This document shows positions 1-5,153 of a stretch of DNA of 5,489 bases, in pieces. The position numbers and the translations under genes are program-made. Origin of the DNA: Spirochaetia bacterium UBA5550 (GTDB lineage: Bacteria > Spirochaetota > UBA4802 > UBA5550); the NCBI GenBank assembly GCA_002425885.1, contig DINC01000383.1, forward strand, positions 4,000 to 9,488. Reading direction: 5' to 3'. The notes under the pieces were generated by a model. It had not been told where the DNA came from. It saw only the letters and a list, made by a program, of their open reading frames with translations, and did not search any database. Each line of letters starts with the position of its first letter. The first letter of the stretch is position 1.

Positions 1-66
1 CTTCAGTTGCCGTTACACCCCGGCTGCCGCAATCAGCAGCCGGAATATATTACGGCGGAAATATAG
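1..66 (+). CDS. Possible 3' end of a plus-strand gene (DegT/DnrJ-type aminotransferase-like tail)
   Basis: Frame 1 is open from the window edge to a TAG at 64-66 and would end 21 bp before the convergent ACAD 1 stop. The 21 residues contain LPLHPG followed nine residues later by YI. This resembles the C-terminal 'LPLHPGL...E-Y-I' pattern of PLP-dependent sugar aminotransferases of the DegT/DnrJ/EryC1 family. That resemblance is from memory of the family and covers too few residues to be firm. Plus-strand frames 2 and 3 are also open here, so openness alone proves nothing. No minus-strand start codon is visible in 1-87. A weak call. Confidence 0.27.
   Translation, partial: LQLPLHPGCRNQQPEYITAEI
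20..43. repeat. Perfect inverted repeat CCGGCTGC / GCAGCCGG
   Basis: Eight-base arms at 20-27 and 36-43 flank an 8-nt loop, so transcripts from either strand could fold a GC-rich hairpin. It lies just past the end of ACAD 1 and could mark or stabilise the 3' end of that transcript. Neither side is followed by a T-run, so it is not a standard intrinsic terminator. If the plus-strand reading frame at 1-66 is real, the repeat lies inside coding sequence and may be incidental. Confidence 0.4.
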
Positions 67-87
67 AAAGCAGCGCAGAAATTCTAC

Positions 88-1251
88 CTATTCCGCAAAT
101 TCAGACAGAACACTTGTAGCAACAACAAGCCTCTGAATTTCTGATGTACCTTCATATATTTCTGTAATTCTTGCGTCCCTGTATAGCCTTTCAGCGATAT
201 AATCCTTAACATAACCATATCCGCCGTGTATCTGAATGCACTTATGAGCACATCTGTGTGCACATTCTGAAGCGTAAAGCTTTGCCATTGCTGAATATTT
301 GCTCACAGGTCTTCTGTTTGCCCCGTTTTTATCACAAAGTGAAGCCGCCTGATAAACCAGAAGCCTCGCTGCTTCTATCTCTGTTGCCATATCTGCAATC
401 ATCCACTGTATAGCCTGGAGTTTACCAATAGGTGCTCCAAACTGCTCCCTCATATTGGCATACTTAGCTGCTTCTTCAAGTGAAGCCTGTGCTATACCGA
501 GAGCCTGTGCAGCGATACCGACACGCCCGCCGTCAAGAGTATGCATGGCAATTTTAAAACCCTCTCCCGGCGCACCAAGCATCCTGTCCTCAGAAATATC
601 ACAATCTTCATAGATCATTTCAGTAGTTGATGACGCGCAAATTCCAAGCTTATCCTCAACTTTTCCCACGCTGAATCCGGGATCTCCCTTTTCAATAATA
701 AAAAATGACGTATTTTTGTTCTTGGTTGCGTTCTTATCTGTAACAGCAAGAGTTACATGCACATCCGCATACTCACCGTTAGTAATAAAATTTTTGCTCC
801 CATTCACGATATAACCCTTACCACCTTTAACAGCAGTTGTTTTTGTCCCGCCTGAATCTGAACCTGCATTCGGTTCAGTGAGCCCGAAAGCGCCTATATG
901 CTCCCCGCGGCAAAGCTTTGGCAGATACTTCTCTTTCTGGGCCTCTGTTCCGAAGTAGTTAATCGGTGAAACGCATAAAGAGTTATGAGCTGATACAATA
1001 ACCCCTGAAGAGGCACAAACTCTCGAAATCTCCTCAACAGCTATTGCATAGGAAACATAATCCATACCGGCTCCGCCATACTTGTCATCATAAACAACTC
1101 CCATGATACCAAGTTCGCCAAGTTTTTTTGTTGTTTCCAGCGGGAACCTGTGTGTTTTATCTATTTCCACAGCCTGTTCCCTCAGTTCCTTCTCTGCAAA
1201 TTCACGGCACATATTCCGCACCATCAATTGCTCATCAGTTAAATCAAACAT
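88..1251 (-). CDS. Acyl-CoA dehydrogenase, short-chain/butyryl-CoA type (ACAD 1)
   Basis: This 387-residue protein has the usual length of a cytoplasmic FAD-dependent acyl-CoA dehydrogenase, which introduces a 2,3-double bond into an acyl-CoA and passes electrons to electron-transfer flavoprotein. The helical N-domain starts immediately (FDLTDEQ). The first family signature, GAFGLTEPNAGSD, lies at about 120-132, with the beta-domain around 120-225. The second signature spans about 340-362 and includes GGYGYVKDY. The catalytic base is Glu367 in IYEGTSEIQ, the position used by short- and medium-chain enzymes. The stretch TLDGGRVGIAAQALGIA (about 238-254) closely matches bacterial butyryl-CoA dehydrogenases as I recall them. 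The start is supported by AGGAGG (complement of 1258-1263) six bases upstream. The stop is TAG. It is transcribed divergently from a second ACAD. The short-chain preference is inferred from family resemblance; the precise substrate is unknown. Confidence 0.95.
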   Translation of the reverse strand: MFDLTDEQLMVRNMCREFAEKELREQAVEIDKTHRFPLETTKKLGELGIMGVVYDDKYGGAGMDYVSYAIAVEEISRVCASSGVIVSAHNSLCVSPINYFGTEAQKEKYLPKLCRGEHIGAFGLTEPNAGSDSGGTKTTAVKGGKGYIVNGSKNFITNGEYADVHVTLAVTDKNATKNKNTSFFIIEKGDPGFSVGKVEDKLGICASSTTEMIYEDCDISEDRMLGAPGEGFKIAMHTLDGGRVGIAAQALGIAQASLEEAAKYANMREQFGAPIGKLQAIQWMIADMATEIEAARLLVYQAASLCDKNGANRRPVSKYSAMAKLYASECAHRCAHKCIQIHGGYGYVKDYIAERLYRDARITEIYEGTSEIQRLVVATSVLSEFAE

Positions 1252-1257
1252 ACTTCT

Positions 1258-1280
1258 CCTCCTATTTCCCCCTGAATAGG
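1258..1280 (-). promoter_or_regulatory. ACAD 1 ribosome binding site with overlapping small hairpin
   Basis: On the minus strand AGGAGG (plus 1258-1263) sits six bases before the ATG. The inverted repeat CCTATT (1261-1266) / AATAGG (1275-1280) has an 8-nt loop, and one arm shares three bases with the Shine-Dalgarno. In the mRNA this six-pair stem would partly cover the ribosome binding site. The ribosome binding site is secure; a regulatory role for the A/U-rich stem is only a possibility. Confidence 0.6.
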
Positions 1281-1336
1281 ACCTTTAACGGCCCCTTATA
1301 ATGAGTACACTGAAAGTCACTATACTTCAATAGTCT

Positions 1337-1350
1337 GATAATCTATTATC
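1337..1350. repeat. 14-bp palindrome GATAATCTATTATC
   Basis: Six-base arms GATAAT and ATTATC are separated by two bases. The site lies about 86 bp upstream of the ACAD 1 start codon and is A/T-rich, so it could be a regulator site or simply promoter-proximal A/T sequence. Its last two bases overlap the first TCGTGTGGT copy at 1349-1357. Confidence 0.4.
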
Positions 1351-1380
1351 GTGTGGTCGAATTAATTATTTTCGTGTAGT
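1349..1380. repeat. Direct repeat TCGTGTGGT / TCGTGTAGT
   Basis: Two nine-base copies differing at one position lie at 1349-1357 and 1372-1380. They start 23 bp apart, a little over two helical turns, with an A/T-rich spacer. Same-face half-sites like this suit a dimeric or tandem-binding transcription factor, such as a response regulator. No protein can be assigned. Confidence 0.35.
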
Positions 1381-1495
1381 ATGGTTGAACTGAATAAACT
1401 ACCCGTGAGGTTAATTCTACCCTTCCCAAAAACCTGATTTTCTGTAAATTATCATCAATATGATTAAAAAATAAAATGGCGGATTGTTGCATTAA

Positions 1496-1509
1496 TGACC
1501 GATTGGTCA
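1496..1509. promoter_or_regulatory. Candidate operator TGACCGATTGGTCA (TetR-like)
   Basis: This inverted repeat has perfect five-base arms TGACC and GGTCA around GATT. Short palindromes of this GACC...GGTC kind are typical of TetR-family repressors, several of which (FadR/PsrA-like) control acyl-CoA dehydrogenase genes. It lies 114 bp before the ACAD 2 ATG. The same TGACCG half recurs at 1575 and the GGTCA half at 1602. The sequence is direct observation; the regulator class is inference, and no regulator gene is in the window. Confidence 0.45.
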
Positions 1510-1551
1510 GTCGCGTTTGCAGCAGCCTGCTTTTAGAGGAAAATAAGGAAA

Positions 1552-1574
1552 CAGGTATAACCTGAGTTAAACTC
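1552..1574 (+). repeat. Two adjoining small inverted repeats in the ACAD 2 leader
   Basis: CAGGT-ATA-ACCTG occupies 1552-1564 and GAGTT-A-AACTC occupies 1564-1574, sharing one base. As RNA each could only form a short hairpin with a very tight loop. As DNA they look more like operator half-site pairs. They sit directly before the longer TGACCGG/CCGGTCA pairing. Confidence 0.3.
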
Positions 1575-1613
1575 TGACCGGAAATCTTTACATGAAAACC
1601 CGGTCAAACCGGG
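1575..1613 (+). promoter_or_regulatory. ACAD 2 leader with two mutually exclusive stems at the ribosome binding site
   Basis: Stem A pairs TGACCGG (1575-1581) with CCGGTCA (1600-1606) over an 18-nt loop. Stem B pairs CCCGG (1599-1603) with CCGGG (1609-1613) over a 5-nt loop. Both use bases 1600-1603, so only one can exist at a time. Stem B takes up the first two bases of GGAGG (1612-1616), the ACAD 2 Shine-Dalgarno; stem A leaves it free. This is the layout of a translational switch. It matches no riboswitch class I know, and the TGACCGG/CCGGTCA arms may instead be repressor half-sites at the DNA level. Confidence 0.4.
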
Positions 1614-1622
1614 AGGAACAAT

Positions 1623-2840
1623 ATGTCGGAGGTTAAAATGAATTCTATCTCAACGGAAGAGGCAATGGCAAACAGCATTTCTTTCAGACTTACCGAAGAG
1701 CAGGAGATGATCAGGCAGATGACAGCGGAATTTGCCGACAAGGAGATCAAGCCCTATGCCGGTGAATGGGACATAAAAGATCACGTCCCAATGGATGTAC
1801 TTGCCAAAATGCACGATCTGGGTCTCACCAACATAGGGATACCTGCTGAATACGGCGGCCAGGGCCTTGACAATCTCACAAGGTACACTATATGTGACGA
1901 GCTTGCACAGAGAGACGCGGGCATAGCAACATCTGTTGTGGCATCATCTCTCCTTGCAACAGACCCCATAATGGTTGGCGCGAATGACGAGCAGAAAAAA
2001 TGGTGGTTCGGAAGGATGCTCGAAGGGGCCATGTGCGGATTCTGCTTAACAGAACCTGGCGCAGGTTCTGATGCGCTTGGGCTGTCAACAAAATGCACAA
2101 AAGACGGCAATGACTGGATCATCAGCGGAACCAAACAGTTTATAACAAACGGCGGATTCGCTAAGCAGTTTACAGTATTTGCAACAATAGACAGAGCTAT
2201 GGGGAACAAAGGGATCTGCTGCTTCATGGTGGATAAAGATTTCCCCGGCGTTAAAATCGGGAAAAAAGAAGAAAAACTCGGGATAAGGACCTCCAGTACA
2301 ACCGAGGTTATTTTTGATGATGTGCGTGTTCCCGGATGGATGTGTCTCGCCGGAGAAGGGAAAGGTACACCGATGCTCATGGAAACCCTTGACTATTCCC
2401 GTACTGCCGTAGCTGCTATGGCAACAGGTATTGCAACAGGAGCTCTGAACGCATCAATTGCCTATGCGAATGAAAGAAAACAGTTCGGAAAACCGATATC
2501 CGCTTTCCAGGCAGTTCAGTTTATGCTTGCTGACATGGCAACCCAGACTGAATGCTCGAGGCTTCTGTACCAGAAAGCCGCCTGGTGCCAGGATAATAAC
2601 CTCCCGTTCAAAATGCTCTCAAACATGGCAAAGATGTATGCCGCAGATACAGCAATGAAAACCTCACTGGATGCAGTTCAGATATTCGGCGGTTACGGAT
2701 ATGTGAAAGAATATCCGGTAGAAAAATTCATGAGAGACGCGAAAATAATGCAGATCTTTGAAGGCACTGTTCAGGTTCAACGGATGGTTATCGGAAAATA
2801 TCTCACAACTGAAGGGAAGTATACGTATACTTTTTCATAA
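1623..2840 (+). CDS. Acyl-CoA dehydrogenase family protein (ACAD 2)
   Basis: This 405-residue FAD-dependent acyl-CoA dehydrogenase is paralogous to the divergent neighbour but clearly distinct. A polar N-terminal extension of about 18 residues precedes the helical domain (SFRLTEEQEMI). Signature 1 is FCLTEPGAGSD, at about 140-150. Signature 2 includes FGGYGYVKEYP, at about 355-365. Catalytic Glu380 lies in IFEGTVQVQ, where most relatives have EGTSEIQ or EGTNQIQ. A TTEGKYTYTFS tail closes the protein. Family members oxidise acyl-CoA and deliver electrons to electron-transfer flavoprotein in the cytoplasm; the substrate here is not readable. ATG 1623 has GGAGG (1612-1616) at six bases. A second ATG at 1638 has its own GGAGG (1628-1632) at five bases, so Met6 is an equally plausible start. 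An intrinsic terminator follows 10 bp after the TAA. Confidence 0.94.
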   Translation: MSEVKMNSISTEEAMANSISFRLTEEQEMIRQMTAEFADKEIKPYAGEWDIKDHVPMDVLAKMHDLGLTNIGIPAEYGGQGLDNLTRYTICDELAQRDAGIATSVVASSLLATDPIMVGANDEQKKWWFGRMLEGAMCGFCLTEPGAGSDALGLSTKCTKDGNDWIISGTKQFITNGGFAKQFTVFATIDRAMGNKGICCFMVDKDFPGVKIGKKEEKLGIRTSSTTEVIFDDVRVPGWMCLAGEGKGTPMLMETLDYSRTAVAAMATGIATGALNASIAYANERKQFGKPISAFQAVQFMLADMATQTECSRLLYQKAAWCQDNNLPFKMLSNMAKMYAADTAMKTSLDAVQIFGGYGYVKEYPVEKFMRDAKIMQIFEGTVQVQRMVIGKYLTTEGKYTYTFS

Positions 2841-2850
2841 CATAAATAAT

Positions 2851-2880
2851 AAAACCCTGCGTTATGCGGGGTTTTATTTT
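2851..2880 (+). terminator. Intrinsic terminator after ACAD 2
   Basis: The arms AAAACCCTGC (2851-2860) and GCGGGGTTTT (2866-2875) form a ten-pair stem with one G-U pair and a GTTAT loop. The T-rich tail continues as ATTTT, with a T7 run a little further on. The position just past the ACAD 2 stop codon fits. The A-run on its 5' side means it could also stop transcription coming from the opposite direction. Confidence 0.9.
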
Positions 2881-2905
2881 ACGTTTTTTTAATACTACCT
2901 GGTAT

Positions 2906-2927
2906 AAAAAAAGGAGACCCTTTTTTT
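2906..2927. repeat. A7GG / CCT7 inverted repeat
   Basis: AAAAAAAGG (2906-2914) and CCTTTTTTT (2919-2927) are perfect complements around AGAC. The RNA stem would be mostly A-U with a two-pair GC core. It has a T-run on either strand, so it may be a weak bidirectional terminator, for instance a backstop for the CoA-transferase transcript arriving on the minus strand. Weak as a terminator on stem stability. Confidence 0.4.
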
Positions 2928-2975
2928 CTCACAAAAAACACTATTTTAACGAAAATTTTATTATACTAATAATAA

Positions 2976-3045
2976 GAACGACCTGGAAACCTTCTGGGGA
3001 ATTCTGTTGATAAACTTAAGGCCGCTCAATGAGCGGCCTTTTTTT
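2976..3045 (+). ncRNA. Candidate small RNA ending at an orphan terminator
   Basis: A strong plus-oriented terminator (3018-3045) lies 178 bp past the ACAD 2 stop and after another good terminator, with no plus-strand gene in between. An A/T-rich stretch upstream offers AATAAT (2968-2973) as a -10, with TTTAAC (2945-2950) 17 bp before it; the -35 matches only half of the consensus. A transcript from about 2976-2980 would be about 65-70 nt and would end in the GC-rich hairpin. No known RNA family is recognised and no ORF is apparent. It may instead be only a second terminator catching read-through. The 5' end is a guess. Confidence 0.25.
3018..3045 (+). terminator. Strong intrinsic terminator, plus orientation
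   Basis: AAGGCCGCTC (3018-3027) pairs perfectly with GAGCGGCCTT (3031-3040) over a three-base loop and runs into seven T residues (3039-3045). On the minus strand the tail is TTAAGTTTATC, a poor U-tract. It therefore points away from the CoA-transferase, which is transcribed towards it, and serves rightward transcription after ACAD 2 or a small RNA. Confidence 0.88.
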
Positions 3046-3076
3046 ATGCGACATAATTAAGTGACATAAATTCAAA

Positions 3077-4426
3077 TCAAACAACGAGCTTATTGCTCCT
3101 CCTCCAGATGTTAAGTTCAGAAGCCTGCCTGATCAGTTCCTCTCTGAAATCCGGGTGAGAAATTTCTATCAGCGCTTCCGCTCTCTGCCATGTGGATTTA
3201 CCCTTCATCTGCGCAGCTCCATACTCAGTTACAACGTAGTGAGTAATAGATCTCGGACATGTCACAATTGTTCCCGGAGTCAGTGTGGGGACTATCCTTG
3301 AATGAAGCTCACCCTTCTTATCTTTAAAAGTTGAACTTATGCAGATAAGGCCTTTACCTCCGCGGGAGTTGAAAGCCCCCATCATAAAATCAAGCTGCCC
3401 CCCGGTGCCGGATATCTGCCGCGCTGCACTGGATTCAGAGGCCACCTGTGAAAAGAGATCAACCTCAAGCGCGTTATTAATTGCAACCACCTTATCATTA
3501 AGGCCTATTATTCTTGGATCATTTGTGTAGCTCACAGGGTATATGGCGCAGACGGGATTGTTATCGAGAAAATCATAGAGTTTCTTTGAACCCATCGCGA
3601 AAGTATAAACCATTTTCCCTTTGTCGATCATCTTTCTTTTGCCGGTAATTCTGCCGGATTCGTACATGTCAACATATGAATCAGCAAGCATCTCAGTATG
3701 AACACCTATATCTTTCAGGCCGCTCTTCGCAATCATACTACCGACAACATTGGGAAGGCCCCCTATACCCAATTGCAGTGTAGCACCATCCTCAATGAGA
3801 TTCATCACATGCCCCGCTATTCCGAGATCAGCTTCTCCCGGTGTAACAGCAGGTAGTTCAATAAGCGGGCTGTTGAACCCTTCAACAATCATATCAACTT
3901 CAGATATATGTATTGCTTCTGATGCTCCGCCAAGACATCTGGGATTATTGCTGTTCACTTCAACAATAACTTTCGCCGCCTTTTTGCAGTATGCATAACC
4001 GATTGAATTTGAAGTAGAGAAGTTAAAAAATCCTTTATCATCCATAGGTGCAACGCGGATAAACACCACATCCACCTTGTTATATTTTGCTACAACCCTT
4101 GAAGCCTGATGATAGGTAAAAGGGATATAACTTGCAAGCCCCTGCTCTGAAAACTTTCTCGCAACGCCTGAGAAATGCCAGTCATCCCAGGTAAAAACCT
4201 CCCTCGTCGGGTCAGCTTCGACGCATTTCAGCGGCCTTGTCCTCGTTGTTGTTACAATTATTACATCCTTAAGCTCATCTTTTCTTTTTGCAAGGGCCTC
4301 ATCCATTGCTTCAACGACCTGTATGAATTCACCCATAAAAATTACATCTCCGGATTTGACACAGAGAGCAGCTTCATCAGCGCTCCGGAGTTTTTCTCTG
4401 TACTGATCCCGCCATACATTACTCAT
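3077..4426 (-). CDS. Acetyl-CoA hydrolase/transferase family CoA-transferase (4-hydroxybutyrate/butyrate:acetate type)
   Basis: This 449-residue protein has the standard length for the family I CoA-transferases of the 4-hydroxybutyrate CoA-transferase/butyryl-CoA:acetate CoA-transferase group. They move CoA between acetyl-CoA and short-chain carboxylates through a glutamyl-CoA thioester. Visible landmarks are the N-terminal SADEAALCVKSGD, LQLGIGGLPNVVGS at about 217-230, the catalytic Glu245 in GVHTEML, and the glycine-rich GTGGQLDFMMGAFNSRGG at about 340-357. VVTEYG and a C-terminal RAEALIEISHPDFREEL complete the fold. The start agrees with family N-termini, although the nearest Shine-Dalgarno-like AAGGGG is 11 bases away. 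It follows the response regulator after 46 bp on the same strand with no terminator, so it is probably co-transcribed. The acceptor acid cannot be read; acetyl-CoA hydrolysis is a less likely alternative. Confidence 0.93.
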   Translation of the reverse strand: MSNVWRDQYREKLRSADEAALCVKSGDVIFMGEFIQVVEAMDEALAKRKDELKDVIIVTTTRTRPLKCVEADPTREVFTWDDWHFSGVARKFSEQGLASYIPFTYHQASRVVAKYNKVDVVFIRVAPMDDKGFFNFSTSNSIGYAYCKKAAKVIVEVNSNNPRCLGGASEAIHISEVDMIVEGFNSPLIELPAVTPGEADLGIAGHVMNLIEDGATLQLGIGGLPNVVGSMIAKSGLKDIGVHTEMLADSYVDMYESGRITGKRKMIDKGKMVYTFAMGSKKLYDFLDNNPVCAIYPVSYTNDPRIIGLNDKVVAINNALEVDLFSQVASESSAARQISGTGGQLDFMMGAFNSRGGKGLICISSTFKDKKGELHSRIVPTLTPGTIVTCPRSITHYVVTEYGAAQMKGKSTWQRAEALIEISHPDFREELIRQASELNIWRRSNKLVV

Positions 4427-4440
4427 TTCTGCTATTTCCC

Positions 4441-4464
4441 CTTCTTTATTTGTCTTCTTTATTT
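4441..4464. repeat. 11-bp exact tandem repeat in the regulator/CoA-transferase gap
   Basis: CTTCTTTATTT occurs at 4441-4451 and 4454-4464 with a 13-bp period. On the transcribed minus strand it reads AAATAAAGAAG twice. It fills half of the 46-bp gap and abuts the weak ribosome binding region of the CoA-transferase. Replication slippage in A/T-rich sequence is the simplest origin; a binding site pair is possible. Confidence 0.6.
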
Positions 4465-4472
4465 AAAAATAT

Positions 4473-5153
4473 TTATTTAATTTCCTGCTCCTCAACTTTC
4501 TGTACCCAGAGAATTGCTCTGGCCATAAGCTCATTTGATGAAGAAAGGTTAAGCTTCTCTTTAATCCTCTCCCTGTATGTACCGATTGTATTAACATTAA
4601 GATTTAATGCTTTCCCGATCTCGTTTCTTCTGTACCCTTTCCCCATCATCCTGAAGATCTCAAGTTCCCTGTCGGTAAGTACTGACGGTGGGTCTTTTTC
4701 AAGATCGAAAGAAGTCCCTTCAACAGCCCGGCCTGTTAAAGAGCTCAGTATTCTGTCATTAATTGCATCACTTACATATATCTTCCCGGCAAGGACGTGC
4801 CTTATTGCAGCAGTTACGTTACCAGACATCTCCTGCTTCATGATATAACCCTTTGCGCCGGACTTAAGTGCGCGCTCTGCAAATATCTTTTCATCATGCA
4901 TTGAAAGAACCAGAACAGGTATATTAAGGTTATTATCATTAATAAATTTTACCAGTTCAAGTCCGCTGGTATCTTTCAGTGTAATATCAGCAATAACAAG
5001 ATCAGGATTAAGCTGCCTGACCTTTTTTGTTGCAGAGAATACGTCCTCTGCTTCTCCACATACCTCCATATCGGATTCTTCATTAATAAGCTGTATCAGC
5101 CCCTTTCTGAAGATGGGGTGATCCTCAACGAGGAATATCTGTGATTTCTTCAT
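4473..5153 (-). CDS. NarL/FixJ-family response regulator (REC + LuxR-type HTH)
   Basis: This 226-residue cytoplasmic transcription factor is of normal length for the family. The receiver domain (about 4-122) shows the acidic pair Glu10-Asp11, the phospho-acceptor Asp56 in VIADITL, Ser84 at the switch position and the conserved Lys106. All phosphorylation residues are present, so it should be a working receiver. A linker leads to a LuxR-type helix-turn-helix from about 158 to 203 (LTDRELEIFRMMGKGYRRNEI, with TIGTYRERIKEKL as recognition helix). It starts inside the 3' end of the kinase gene (29-bp overlap) with an AGGTGA-like ribosome binding site immediately upstream, which suggests translational coupling. 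The cognate kinase is surely its neighbour. Its targets are unknown; the downstream CoA-transferase and the divergent ACAD region are natural candidates, by inference. Confidence 0.95.
   Translation of the reverse strand: MKKSQIFLVEDHPIFRKGLIQLINEESDMEVCGEAEDVFSATKKVRQLNPDLVIADITLKDTSGLELVKFINDNNLNIPVLVLSMHDEKIFAERALKSGAKGYIMKQEMSGNVTAAIRHVLAGKIYVSDAINDRILSSLTGRAVEGTSFDLEKDPPSVLTDRELEIFRMMGKGYRRNEIGKALNLNVNTIGTYRERIKEKLNLSSSNELMARAILWVQKVEEQEIK

Larger units (their letters stand above)
1252..1622. other. Divergent intergenic control region between the two ACAD genes
   Basis: These 371 bp hold no convincing gene. Three tiny plus-strand frames start at 1301, 1381 and 1476, but none has a ribosome binding site. 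The region must carry the promoters of both dehydrogenases. The best -10-like hexamer for ACAD 2 is TATGAT (1459-1464), embedded in an ATCAT-CAAT-ATGAT inverted repeat (1451-1464), but no good -35 lies 16-18 bp upstream. For ACAD 1 no hexamer pair with acceptable spacing stands out. Repeats of operator or RNA-structure type cluster here and are listed separately. If ACAD 2 starts near 1470, its leader is about 150 nt, unusually long for a plain metabolic gene. Confidence 0.7.

Noticed and set aside
20..43. GC-rich hairpin as an intrinsic terminator for ACAD 1
   Set aside because: No U-tract follows the stem on the minus strand (GGTGTAACGG), so only the inverted repeat is recorded.
1381..1437. 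18-codon frame starting ATGGTTGAA in the divergent spacer
   Set aside because: Too short, with no ribosome binding site and nothing recognisable.
1519..1534. GCAG-CAGC-CTGC followed by TTTT, resembling a tiny terminator
   Set aside because: The stem is only four base pairs and the T-run only four bases, too weak to terminate.
1476..1565. 29-codon upstream frame (MADCCIND...) in the ACAD 2 leader
   Set aside because: No Shine-Dalgarno precedes it and its amino-acid content suggests no leader peptide with regulatory codon runs. It overlaps the operator-like palindrome, which explains the sequence better.
1781..2380. 199-codon open frame on the minus strand inside ACAD 2
   Set aside because: It is antisense to a well-conserved dehydrogenase, has no recognisable domain and low-complexity Ser/Pro-rich content; a shadow of the real gene.
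3049..3070. ACATAA repeated 14 bp apart (GACATAATTAAGTGACATAAA)
   Set aside because: The copies are short and A/T-rich, and the repeat is easily expected by chance next to a gene end.
4175..4480. 101-codon plus-strand frame across the CoA-transferase start
   Set aside because: It is antisense to the conserved N-terminus of the CoA-transferase and has no family resemblance.
4450..4848. 132-codon plus-strand frame across the response regulator, hydrophobic in places
   Set aside because: It lies fully antisense to the DNA-binding half of the response regulator. Its hydrophobic look is what antisense reading of charged helices gives. No ribosome binding site.
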